From: an uncultured Eubacteriales bacterium
GTDB lineage: Bacteria > Bacillota > Clostridia > Christensenellales > Borkfalkiaceae
Assembly: GCA_900542935.1 (NCBI GenBank)
Contig: UQPN01000002.1
Coordinates: forward strand, 1 to 64,000
Length of the DNA: 64,000 nt
Reading direction: 5' to 3'
In this document: one piece after another, positions 57,378 to 64,000 of the stretch
Layout of the letters: the number at the start of each line of letters is the position of its first letter
How positions within the stretch are numbered: the first letter of the stretch is position 1
Made by a program: the position numbers and the translations under genes
The notes under the pieces: model-generated
Seen by the model: only the letters and a program-made list of their open reading frames with translations
Database searches by the model: none
What the model was told of the DNA's origin: nothing

Positions 57378-58187
57378 ATGGCACATTACAGATGCGAAGA
57401 ATCTTATAAAACCGATTTTTGCGACGTGGACTTCAAGGACGAGCTGAAGATTTCCGCGCTTTTGTCGCGCTTTGAAAGCATCGCTTCGAAGAGCGCGGAC
57501 GAGCTGGAATTCGGCTATAAGTATCTGAAAGAACGCGGCTATGCTTTTTTTCTTGCGGAAATCCGCTGCGTGCTTTCCCGCGCCGTGCCGCTGTACGAAA
57601 CGCTTTCGCTTCGCACGTGGCCCACGCCGCCGTCTTACGTCGTATTCGGCAGAGAATACGAAGGGTATGCAGAAAGCGGAGAAAAAATTTTGTCCGCTAC
57701 GTCCCGCTGGTGCGCGGTGGATTTTTCCACGGGGAAACTTCTTACCCCCAAAGCGTTTCCGGAACAGGATTATCGCAACGCGGAAATTTACGATCCCGCA
57801 AAGTCCGGCGCTCCGCAGACGAAAACCGCGAAACTGTCCGCGGGGGAAGGCGAGAAGAAATTTTCGATTAAAATCGCAAATTCCGAATACGATCACAACA
57901 TGCACGTCAACAACACGCATTATGCCGATTATTGTCTGAATTGCTTTTCCGTCGCCGAACTTGCCGATAAATACGTAAACTCGTTTTCTATCGCTTACGT
58001 CAAACAGTGCAAAGAGGGCGAAACGCTGTCTTTTTACCGCAAGGACGAGGCGGATTTTTCCGTGATCGGCGGCTTTAACGAACAGGGCGAAAACGTCGTA
58101 CGCGCCGAATTTTCCTTTGCGAAGCGCGGCGCGCGGCAAGAAAAGGTGCAAATCGGCGGCGAAACAAGCGGCGGTAACGCGCAATGA
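57378..58187 (+). CDS. Acyl-ACP thioesterase-like protein
   Basis: This 269-residue double-hotdog protein of the FatA/FatB-like family releases fatty acids from acyl carrier protein. It starts at ATG 57378; the longer reading to 57306 would cover the promoter. The N-terminal hotdog has SYKTDFCDVDFKDELKISALLSRFE and LRTWPTPPSYVVFGREYEGY. The second hotdog carries SEYDHNMHVNNTHYADY (about 185-200), the counterpart of the plant-type catalytic D..HVNN motif. The stop overlaps the next gene (ATGA), so it opens a long operon toward rho. The mRNA is nearly leaderless. Confidence 0.85.
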   Translation: MAHYRCEESYKTDFCDVDFKDELKISALLSRFESIASKSADELEFGYKYLKERGYAFFLAEIRCVLSRAVPLYETLSLRTWPTPPSYVVFGREYEGYAESGEKILSATSRWCAVDFSTGKLLTPKAFPEQDYRNAEIYDPAKSGAPQTKTAKLSAGEGEKKFSIKIANSEYDHNMHVNNTHYADYCLNCFSVAELADKYVNSFSIAYVKQCKEGETLSFYRKDEADFSVIGGFNEQGENVVRAEFSFAKRGARQEKVQIGGETSGGNAQ

Positions 58188-59335
58188 GAAAAAACGGCGT
58201 CGCAAGAACTTTCGAGCCGCTCGGCGAATGTGCCGTGCTTGCAAGCGGTTTTACAAGGGAAAAGCCCGCGTTCAGCAGGCTGGCGCCGCCGGGCGCCGTG
58301 TATTGCCGTCCGCCGGCGGAATCGGCTTATATCACGGGCGGAAATTTGCAAAAGCCGTATTTTCACGCGCTGTCCGAAACGGCGGCTAAAAAAGATAAGG
58401 CGAAAGCGGTTTTATTTTTAAACGGCGCGGAAAAGCCTTTTTCCGCAAAAGAAAAGGAAACGTGCGAAAAGTATCTCAAAGAACTTTTTTGCGATTTGAA
58501 AATCGGCAAAAACGAACTGGCGATTTTTACGAACGATTCTTCTCCGTCGCAAACGATTTCCCGCCGCTATAAAATTTCCGTCGGCGGTTACCCGTGCGAA
58601 ATCGATTTTCTTCTGCGCGTTTCCGCCGGCGGATTTACGGGCGAAAAAACGGTCGGCGGCGAAAATACGGAAGTTTCGTATCGTCAGCTTTTAATCCTTA
58701 CCGACGCGCGCATATCCTCGCCTATGCTTTTGAAAATGCTGAAAAGCCTGTATGCCGATCCGCTCGGCTGCACGGGCGATTCCGCAGACGGCGGACTTTT
58801 CGACGCCGCGGCGTTTTTATCCGGGTGCGGCGCCGAAAATTATCCGATCGATCGCGCCGACGCCGAGTACGGCAAAGCTTTCCGTCTGATTCGTTCGGCG
58901 CTGACCGATTTTTTGGCGTTCGCGGCGGAATCGTGCGGAGAAAAACTGATAACGGCGGAAGTGCGCGGAGCGAAATCCGCGCGGGAGGCTGTCGGAGCGG
59001 CAACGTCGTTCGCGCGGCGTAATTCCGTAGCCGAATCTTTGAAACGCGGGCGGCTGAATCCGTACGCCGTGCTCGAAGCAATCGGCGCCGCGGGGTTTGC
59101 GTCGGCGGAAACGGCAAACGTGTATCTGACGTCGGAAACGGGAAAAATCTGCGTGGTGTACGAAGGCAAGCCGCTTTTTCCGGCAACGGAAGCGCAACGC
59201 ACGGTTCTGAAAGGCGGCAACGCGAAAATTCTCGCGGAGCTCGGCGCCGGAAATTATTCGGCTTCCGCCTGTATTTTTATCAGACAAGAAACGGAACAAA
59301 ATCAAAAAACGGAACAAAATCAAGTAAATATATAG
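58184..59335 (+). CDS. Divergent ArgJ-like protein, probably without the catalytic threonine
   Basis: This 383-residue protein follows the order of ArgJ (ornithine acetyltransferase): an alpha/beta N-terminal part, then LLILTDARISSPMLLKMLKSL (family: FITTDAAISPALL), GCTGDSADGGLFDAAAFLSGCGA (family: VDGDTSTNDT...), EVRGAKSAREAVGAATSFARRNSV, NPYAVLEAIGAAGF (family: DPNWGRILAAVGYAG) and a C-terminal GNAKILAELGAGNYSASAC. The family ATML segment with the self-cleaving Thr is replaced by ENTEVSYRQL, so cleavage and acyl transfer are doubtful. It is coupled to the thioesterase gene by ATGA. It may be a pseudoenzyme. Call rests on order of motifs. Confidence 0.6.
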   Translation: MRKNGVARTFEPLGECAVLASGFTREKPAFSRLAPPGAVYCRPPAESAYITGGNLQKPYFHALSETAAKKDKAKAVLFLNGAEKPFSAKEKETCEKYLKELFCDLKIGKNELAIFTNDSSPSQTISRRYKISVGGYPCEIDFLLRVSAGGFTGEKTVGGENTEVSYRQLLILTDARISSPMLLKMLKSLYADPLGCTGDSADGGLFDAAAFLSGCGAENYPIDRADAEYGKAFRLIRSALTDFLAFAAESCGEKLITAEVRGAKSAREAVGAATSFARRNSVAESLKRGRLNPYAVLEAIGAAGFASAETANVYLTSETGKICVVYEGKPLFPATEAQRTVLKGGNAKILAELGAGNYSASACIFIRQETEQNQKTEQNQVNI

Positions 59336-59352
59336 GAGATAACAAGAAAACG

Positions 59353-59994
59353 ATGGATGTTTTATATGAAGAAAGCGCGGTGAGCGCCAACGCGCCGAAA
59401 GTAGAAAAGCGCTATAAGGTAATCAATATTATTTCTAAATTTTTCGGCGCGCTCGCGGTAATTTTCGCCGTCATTTTTCTTTTCAATCTGCTCACGTTTT
59501 TATTTTCGTTCAAAGCGATGAAAGCGGAGGACAGAGGATCGGCGATCGCCCTGCTTATTTTTCTGCTGTTTATGCTTTTTCTGTTCGGCGGACCGTGGCT
59601 CGCGTGTTTTCTTTTAAAGCGCCGGATCAATCTCAGCTACGATTACACGTTCGTTTCGGGCGAACTTCGCATCTCCAGAGTTTACAACGTCAATCGCCGC
59701 AAATTTTTGTACAGAATCGAAGCGGAAAGCATCTTAAAACTCGGCGACGCCGACGCTCCGTCGTTTGAGCGCGTCTGCGCCGATCCGTCGGTGAAACAAA
59801 TCGTGTGCACGCCGAACGCGGAACCCGCCAAAGGCAAATTCTTTTTGTATATCCAGACGAGCGAGCCCGTCGGCAAACGCGTTTATGTTCTCGAATGCCG
59901 CGAAGAACTGCTTGTCAATATCCTGAAATTCGTCAAGCGCGGAATTCTTGAAAGCGATTACGTCATGCAGGATAAAAAACAGGCGCAGCGCTGA
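59353..59994 (+). CDS. Membrane protein of unknown function
   Basis: This 213-residue protein has two membrane helices (about 31-57 and 68-92, FFGALAVIFAVIFLFNLLTF and ALLIFLLFMLFLFGGPWLAC) followed by a cytosolic beta-rich domain (YDYTFVSGELRISRVYNVNRRKFLYRIEAESILKLGDADAPSFE...; only landmarks given). That domain has the rhythm of a PH-like fold; similar proteins of unknown function are common in Clostridia. It follows the ArgJ-like gene by 17 bases with a GGAGAT ribosome site and precedes the cysteine desulfurase gene. Confidence 0.65.
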   Translation: MDVLYEESAVSANAPKVEKRYKVINIISKFFGALAVIFAVIFLFNLLTFLFSFKAMKAEDRGSAIALLIFLLFMLFLFGGPWLACFLLKRRINLSYDYTFVSGELRISRVYNVNRRKFLYRIEAESILKLGDADAPSFERVCADPSVKQIVCTPNAEPAKGKFFLYIQTSEPVGKRVYVLECREELLVNILKFVKRGILESDYVMQDKKQAQR

Positions 59995-60023
59995 AAAAAA
60001 TTATCCGGAGCAATAAGCAAAAC

Positions 60024-61160
60024 ATGCAGACGATTTATATGGATAACGCCGCCACCACGCAACCTTGCGGCGAAAGCGTTGCGCGTGCGGAACAATACCT
60101 GAAAGAAAACTATTTCAATCCTTCGGCGATGTATAAAGAGGGGTTTGCGCTTTCGCGCGAACTGAAAGCCGCCCGCGAAAAACTGGTTTCGTACGTTGCC
60201 GATACCGCTTCGTACGATTTAACGTTTACTTCCTGCGGCACCGAAGCGGATAACACGGCGGTGTTCGGCTATGCCCGGCGGGGCAACGCGGTAACTTCGG
60301 CGGGCGAACATTCGGCGATTCTGGCTCCGTTTGCCGAACTGAAAAACAGAAACGTCGCGGAAACGCGCTTTGCTCCGTTGGAAGCGGACGGGCGTGTGAA
60401 CGTCGGAAAACTGCTGGAACTGGTGGACGAAAAAACAACGTTCGTTTCCGTCATGCACGTCAATAACGAAACGGGCGCGATAAACGATATCAACGCCGTT
60501 GCGAAAAAAGTCAAAGAAAAAAATCCCCGCGTCGTGTTTCACAGCGACGGCGTGCAGGGCTTCGGAAAAATTCCGTTCCGCCTCGGCAAAGAGGTGGATT
60601 TATATTCGCTCAGCGCGCATAAAATCGGCGGGCTCAAAGGCACGGGCGCGCTGATCCGTAAAAAAACGTTGCCGATCCGCCCGTATCTTTTCGGCGGCGG
60701 ACAGGAAAACGGCTGGCGCAGCGGCACCGAAAACGTGTTCGGCGTCAAAACGCTGGAATATGCGGCGGAAAAGAAATTTTCTTCGCTTGCAGCGGATTAC
60801 GAACGCCTTGCTTCGTATCGAGAATCGCTCTGGTCGGCGCTTGATCCGGGGATTTTCGTCCGCATCTCTCCCAAAGACGGCACGCCGTATATTTTAACGG
60901 TTTCCGCCCGCGGACTCCGCGGCGAAATTCTTCTGCATCTCGCCGACGATCGAGGTTTGATTATAGGCACCGGCTCCGCATGTTCGTCCAACGAAAAATC
61001 CCGTTATTCGCATGTCGTTCTCGCCTGCGGATACGATAAAATCACGGCGGACGGCGTTCTCCGCCTGAGTTTTTCTCCCTCAACGACAAAAGAGGAAACC
61101 GAGCGCGCCGCGCAGATTCTGAACGCCTGCGCCCGCGAACTTCTCGAACGCACGAAATAA
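60024..61160 (+). CDS. Cysteine desulfurase (NifS/IscS family)
   Basis: This 378-residue pyridoxal-phosphate enzyme takes sulfur from cysteine. It starts with the family's YMDNAATTQP. TSCGTEADNTAVFG, VNNETGAINDI, HSDGVQGFGKI and SLSAHKIGGLKGTGAL (Lys at about 199 for PLP) follow. The persulfide loop is GTGSACSSNEKSRYSHVVL (Cys about 321). It lies 23 bases before thiI, so it is most likely the dedicated sulfur donor for 4-thiouridine in tRNA and perhaps thiamine, as NifZ is for ThiI in Bacillus. The segment GQENGWRSGTEN is typical of the NifS-like branch. Confidence 0.93.
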   Translation: MQTIYMDNAATTQPCGESVARAEQYLKENYFNPSAMYKEGFALSRELKAAREKLVSYVADTASYDLTFTSCGTEADNTAVFGYARRGNAVTSAGEHSAILAPFAELKNRNVAETRFAPLEADGRVNVGKLLELVDEKTTFVSVMHVNNETGAINDINAVAKKVKEKNPRVVFHSDGVQGFGKIPFRLGKEVDLYSLSAHKIGGLKGTGALIRKKTLPIRPYLFGGGQENGWRSGTENVFGVKTLEYAAEKKFSSLAADYERLASYRESLWSALDPGIFVRISPKDGTPYILTVSARGLRGEILLHLADDRGLIIGTGSACSSNEKSRYSHVVLACGYDKITADGVLRLSFSPSTTKEETERAAQILNACARELLERTK

Positions 61161-61183
61161 AAACAATACAACGGATTTACGCT

Positions 61184-62338
61184 ATGCAAAAAGTTATCAT
61201 CATCAAATACGCGGAATTATTTTTAAAAGGCAAAAACAAAGGCTACTTCGAACAGATGTTTTTCGTGAACATCGAACGCGCGCTGAAAGGATACAAGCAC
61301 ACCTTGCGCCGCCCGAGCGGCAGGTACATCGTGGCGGATTTTAATGAAGCGGAAGAGGAAAACATTCTCGCCGCGCTGAAAAAAGTTTTCGGCGCGCATA
61401 CGCTTTCCGCCGGGTACGAAACGTCGTCGTCGCTTGAAGATATTTTCGAAGCGGCAAAATCGCTCGCGCCCGAAAACGGCACGTTCAAGGTAGAATCGCA
61501 TCGCGGCGATAAAAAGTATCCGCTTACTTCCATCGAAATTTCCCGTGAAATCGGCGGCAGATTACTGGAAGCGTTCCCGGCTCTTTCCGTAGACGTGCAT
61601 ACGCCGCAGCATATTATCCGCGTGGACGTAAGGGAAAACGGCGCGGCGCTTGTCAGCGGCAAAGACGAAGCGGGCGCGGGCGGCATGCCCGTCGGCACGG
61701 GCGGCAAAGGTCTGCTTTTAATTTCGGGCGGCATCGATTCTCCCGTGGCGGGGTACATGATGGCGAAACGCGGCATGAAAGTGGATTGCCTGCATTTCAA
61801 CAGTTATCCTTATACCAACGAACAGGCGAAAGAAAAGGTGGTCGAACTGGCGAAAATTCTTTCGGAATATACGCTCGGCACAAAACTGAACGTGGTGTCG
61901 GTTACGCATATACAGGAAAAAATCCACGAAAAATGCGCGCCGGAACTGATGATAACGCTGCTTCGCCGCTTTATGTACCGCATCGCCGAACGCTATGCTA
62001 AAAAAATCGGCGCGCAGTGCCTGATTACGGGCGAAAGCCTCGGTCAGGTGGCAAGTCAGACGATCGAAGGCATGACGTCCTCCAACGCCGTCGTAGAAAA
62101 TCTGCCCGTTCTTCGCCCGCTTGTCGGGTTCGATAAAAACGAAATCATCGAACGTTCGGTAAAAATCGGCGCCTACGAAACTTCTATTTTGCCCTACGAA
62201 GATTGCTGTACGGTATTTCTTCCCGATTTTCCCGCCATCCGCCCGAAGCTTTCTTTCATCGAATCGGAAGAAAGCAAACTCAACGTCGAAGAGCTGATAG
62301 AAGAGGCGCTTTCCACGCTTGAGGTAATTTCGCTTTGA
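61184..62338 (+). CDS. thiI: tRNA 4-thiouridine synthase ThiI
   Basis: ThiI (384 residues) adenylates uridine-8 in tRNA and transfers sulfur to it. The order is an NFLD-THUMP tRNA-binding part (about 1-165, with IIIKYAELFLKGKNKGYF at the start) and a PP-loop domain with LLLISGGIDSPVAGYMMAKRGM (about 176-197), TGESLGQVASQTIEGM (about 285) and PYEDCCTVFLP (about 343, catalytic Cys). No C-terminal rhodanese domain, as usual in Firmicutes. It overlaps the next gene by TTGA. Confidence 0.95.
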   Translation: MQKVIIIKYAELFLKGKNKGYFEQMFFVNIERALKGYKHTLRRPSGRYIVADFNEAEEENILAALKKVFGAHTLSAGYETSSSLEDIFEAAKSLAPENGTFKVESHRGDKKYPLTSIEISREIGGRLLEAFPALSVDVHTPQHIIRVDVRENGAALVSGKDEAGAGGMPVGTGGKGLLLISGGIDSPVAGYMMAKRGMKVDCLHFNSYPYTNEQAKEKVVELAKILSEYTLGTKLNVVSVTHIQEKIHEKCAPELMITLLRRFMYRIAERYAKKIGAQCLITGESLGQVASQTIEGMTSSNAVVENLPVLRPLVGFDKNEIIERSVKIGAYETSILPYEDCCTVFLPDFPAIRPKLSFIESEESKLNVEELIEEALSTLEVISL

Positions 62339-62745
62339 CGGCGCCCGTTTTCCGCGGTTACCGTTGCCGTATTTCGCTACTCACGGAAGCGGACGGAAAA
62401 AAATCCGTGCTTTCGAAATGCGGAACCCTGCAAACAGACGATTGCGGCGGCGTGATTCTTTCTTACGAAAGCGCGGACGACGCGGGCAGTTTCTTTACGG
62501 ACGGCAAACGGGCAAGCTGGCGCCGCAACGGAGAAATGAGCGCTTTATTTCTCTTCGAAGAGGGAAATATCACGAAAGGTACGTTCGGTCCGGACGGACT
62601 GAACGGAGAATTACGGATAAAAACGCATAAAATCGCACTGAAACAACAGAAAGACGTTGTTTCCGCGGAAGTCGTTTATACGCTCGTTTTCGATTACGGC
62701 GAGCAGAAAATGAAAGTAAAACTTTGCGCGCGGCTTCTTGAATAG
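62335..62745 (+). CDS. DUF1934/YwiB-like small beta-barrel protein
   Basis: This 136-residue protein starts at TTG 62335, overlapping the thiI stop (TTGA), behind GAGGTAAT. It has regular beta strands ending with the family-like VVYTLVFDYGEQKMKVKLCARLLE, and early RISLLTEADGKKSVLSKCGTLQ; this fits the lipocalin-like DUF1934 family. DUF1934 genes often lie next to argS or rho-region genes in Clostridia. No signal peptide; function unknown. Confidence 0.65.
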   Translation: MTAPVFRGYRCRISLLTEADGKKSVLSKCGTLQTDDCGGVILSYESADDAGSFFTDGKRASWRRNGEMSALFLFEEGNITKGTFGPDGLNGELRIKTHKIALKQQKDVVSAEVVYTLVFDYGEQKMKVKLCARLLE

Positions 62746-62813
62746 TAGTCCGAAAAAGCAGGCGCATAAAAATAAAAAAACGTTCGTTACGAAAAGATAA
62801 AGGAGAAATACAA

Positions 62814-64000
62814 GTGGACAGAGCGGAAGCTATCAAGCAATGGAGGATAGAATTTGCAGGATTTTTAAACGCAATCGGCATCGTGTCGTTGCGAACGCTC
62901 GGCAGATATGTCGGCGTACCGCAGGCAACCGCAAGAAAAAAAGGAGAGCTGGTCGATTGTATTCTGGCAATCGTTTCGGGCGAACGCCTTCCCGCGGCGA
63001 AAAGCAACCGCGGCGCGCCCGTAAAAGAAGATTTCGTCGATCCCGCCATTTTATCCGGGCTGGATGAACTCAATTTTAAACGCGCGGCAATCGAAGTGGA
63101 TTACGGCGAAGAGGCAACGGAAGAGAACAACGCCTGTTTCAGCGGCACGCAACCGTCCGATTCGCTCGTTCTGAGTGCCAAAAATCAGGATCCCGCCTAT
63201 TACGATCGCGCGGTGTTCTGCGGCGAATTAACCACGCTGTCGGGCAGTTATTGCGTTAAAATTACGGAACCGCGCGAATTGTTGGGCGAAAAAGCGGTGA
63301 TTTCTTCGAAAAACGTAGAGCTTTCCGGCGCGCGCACGGGCGATAAGCTCACGTTTCACGCCGGGAAACAGGCGGGATTTTATATCGTAGCCGAAGTGCT
63401 TTCCGTCAATGCGGTGCTTCCCGGTACGCTTTTTGATAATTTCGACAGGGCAGACGCGGTTTATCCGTGCGAAAAACTGCTTTCTTTCGAATCGGACGGA
63501 AATCTTCTTTTAAAATATTTCGTAACGCTTTTTCCGGTGGGAAAAGGGCAGCGGGTGCTTGTATCCGGCGTGCCGAAATCGGGCAAAAGCACGCTCCTGC
63601 GCGAAATCGCCCGTTCCGCGGCGAAAAACGATGCCGAAATAAAAATCGTGGCGGGGCTGTGCGAACGCTCGCCCGAAACCATCGGCGAATGGCAGCGCGA
63701 ATTTCCCGTGGCGGAAATCTATGCTTCCGGTTATTGCGACGAACCGGACGAGCAGATTTCGCAGGCGGAAAAAGCCTTGAAATGCGCCAAAGAATACGTT
63801 TGCGACGGCAAAAACGCGCTGCTTCTTTTCGACGATCTCAACGCTCTTGCGCGCGCGTTCAACGAAACGGAGGAATCGGCGGGCGGCAGAACGCTGGCGG
63901 GCGGACTGGAAAGCAAAACGCTGCATTATCTCAAGAAATTTCTCGGTTCCGCGCGCAGGTTAAAATCGGGCGCTTCGCTCACGGTGTTCGCCGTGCTTTC
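62814..64000 (+). CDS. rho: Divergent transcription termination factor Rho, N-terminal part (runs off window)
   Basis: The frame is open from GTG 62814 (AAGGAGA upstream) to the window end (395 codons). An N-terminal helical SAP-like part (about 5-55) is followed by a cold-shock-like RNA-binding region (about 120-215) and the RecA-type ATPase. Family positions are recognisable: LFPVGKGQRVLVSGVPKSGKST (Walker A about 253-260; usual APPKAGKT), VAGLCERSPETIGEWQRE (usual LIDERPEEVTEMQR), LLLFDDLNALARAFNE (usual LLDSITRLARAYN), and GGLESKTLHYLKKFLGSARR. Catalytic Lys and Glu are kept, but many near-invariant residues differ. The C-terminal arginine finger is outside the window. Confidence 0.8.
   Translation, partial: MDRAEAIKQWRIEFAGFLNAIGIVSLRTLGRYVGVPQATARKKGELVDCILAIVSGERLPAAKSNRGAPVKEDFVDPAILSGLDELNFKRAAIEVDYGEEATEENNACFSGTQPSDSLVLSAKNQDPAYYDRAVFCGELTTLSGSYCVKITEPRELLGEKAVISSKNVELSGARTGDKLTFHAGKQAGFYIVAEVLSVNAVLPGTLFDNFDRADAVYPCEKLLSFESDGNLLLKYFVTLFPVGKGQRVLVSGVPKSGKSTLLREIARSAAKNDAEIKIVAGLCERSPETIGEWQREFPVAEIYASGYCDEPDEQISQAEKALKCAKEYVCDGKNALLLFDDLNALARAFNETEESAGGRTLAGGLESKTLHYLKKFLGSARRLKSGASLTVFAVL

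Noticed and set aside
1..64000. CRISPR arrays, rRNA genes, intact prophage or transposons
   Set aside because: No regularly spaced repeats of CRISPR size, no rRNA-like stretch, and no transposase or phage structural gene were seen. The only mobile signature is the integrase at tRNA-Gln.

Overview
The window looks like a chromosome segment from an anaerobic, spore-forming member of the Firmicutes/Clostridia. Spore genes (spoIIE, spoIIID, a SpoVB-like flippase), the rimP-nusA-ylxR-ylxQ-infB-rbfA-nrnA cluster, glycyl-radical fermentation enzymes and deoxy-sugar/mucin glycan genes point that way. Christensenellales is my best guess at order level, but this is inference only. Promoters are classic sigma-A type (TTGACA, 17 bp, TATAAT) and most genes have strong Shine-Dalgarno (SD) sites. 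Most of the window is moderately GC-rich, with two visibly AT-rich stretches: 2.6-5.1 kb and 26.8-29.1 kb.

Layout. 0-2.6 kb: end of L-fucose isomerase and a GH78 alpha-L-rhamnosidase. 2.6-5.0 kb: an integrase module (ribbon-helix-helix-like protein, tyrosine recombinase, TGTGGGG repeats) facing the 3' end of tRNA-Gln(CTG). 5.2-6.5 kb: a PRC-barrel-like protein and a small exported protein. 6.6-11.2 kb: pflA and a pyruvate formate-lyase split into a 680-aa body and a separate 77-aa glycyl-radical subunit, then a membrane-anchored ComEC-like beta-lactamase-fold protein. 11.3-25.3 kb: ung, mtnN, PPTase, radC, ychF, argS, helD-like, gyrB/gyrA-type topoisomerase, spoIIID. 25.4-26.8 kb: a MarR regulator with a TauE/SafE permease. 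27.0-29.0 kb: an AT-rich three-gene cassette (XRE regulator with a degenerate HEPN-like tail, unknown protein, HEPN-like protein). 29.1-35.8 kb: the rimP/nusA/infB operon. 36.0-37.3 kb: a GH109-like oxidoreductase-type glycosidase under a strong palindromic operator. 37.3-38.0 kb: a gene-free stretch full of inverted repeats. 38.0-43.0 kb: tRNA-Ser, ppa, and an AraC-controlled glycyl radical enzyme with its activase. 43.0-54.1 kb: spoIIE, mazF, pgi, SpoVB-like, LysM and unknown proteins, phosphoesterase, galM, rhaA. 54.1-64.0 kb: a PadR/coiled-coil/membrane fusion, acyl-ACP thioesterase, degenerate ArgJ-like protein, membrane protein, cysteine desulfurase, thiI, DUF1934 protein, and a divergent rho running off the end.

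How the genes fit together. FucI, rhamnosidase, RhaA, GalM and the GH109-like enzyme fit growth on fucose/rhamnose/GalNAc-containing glycans; PFL and the second glycyl radical enzyme fit anaerobic fermentation. The most unusual items are the split PFL, the XRE/HEPN-like cassette, the unassigned AraC-linked glycyl radical enzyme, the PadR-coiled-coil-membrane fusion whose operator-like 33-bp element recurs 19.5 kb away, a very divergent Rho, and a group of genes whose start codon sits at the predicted transcription start (leaderless mRNAs).
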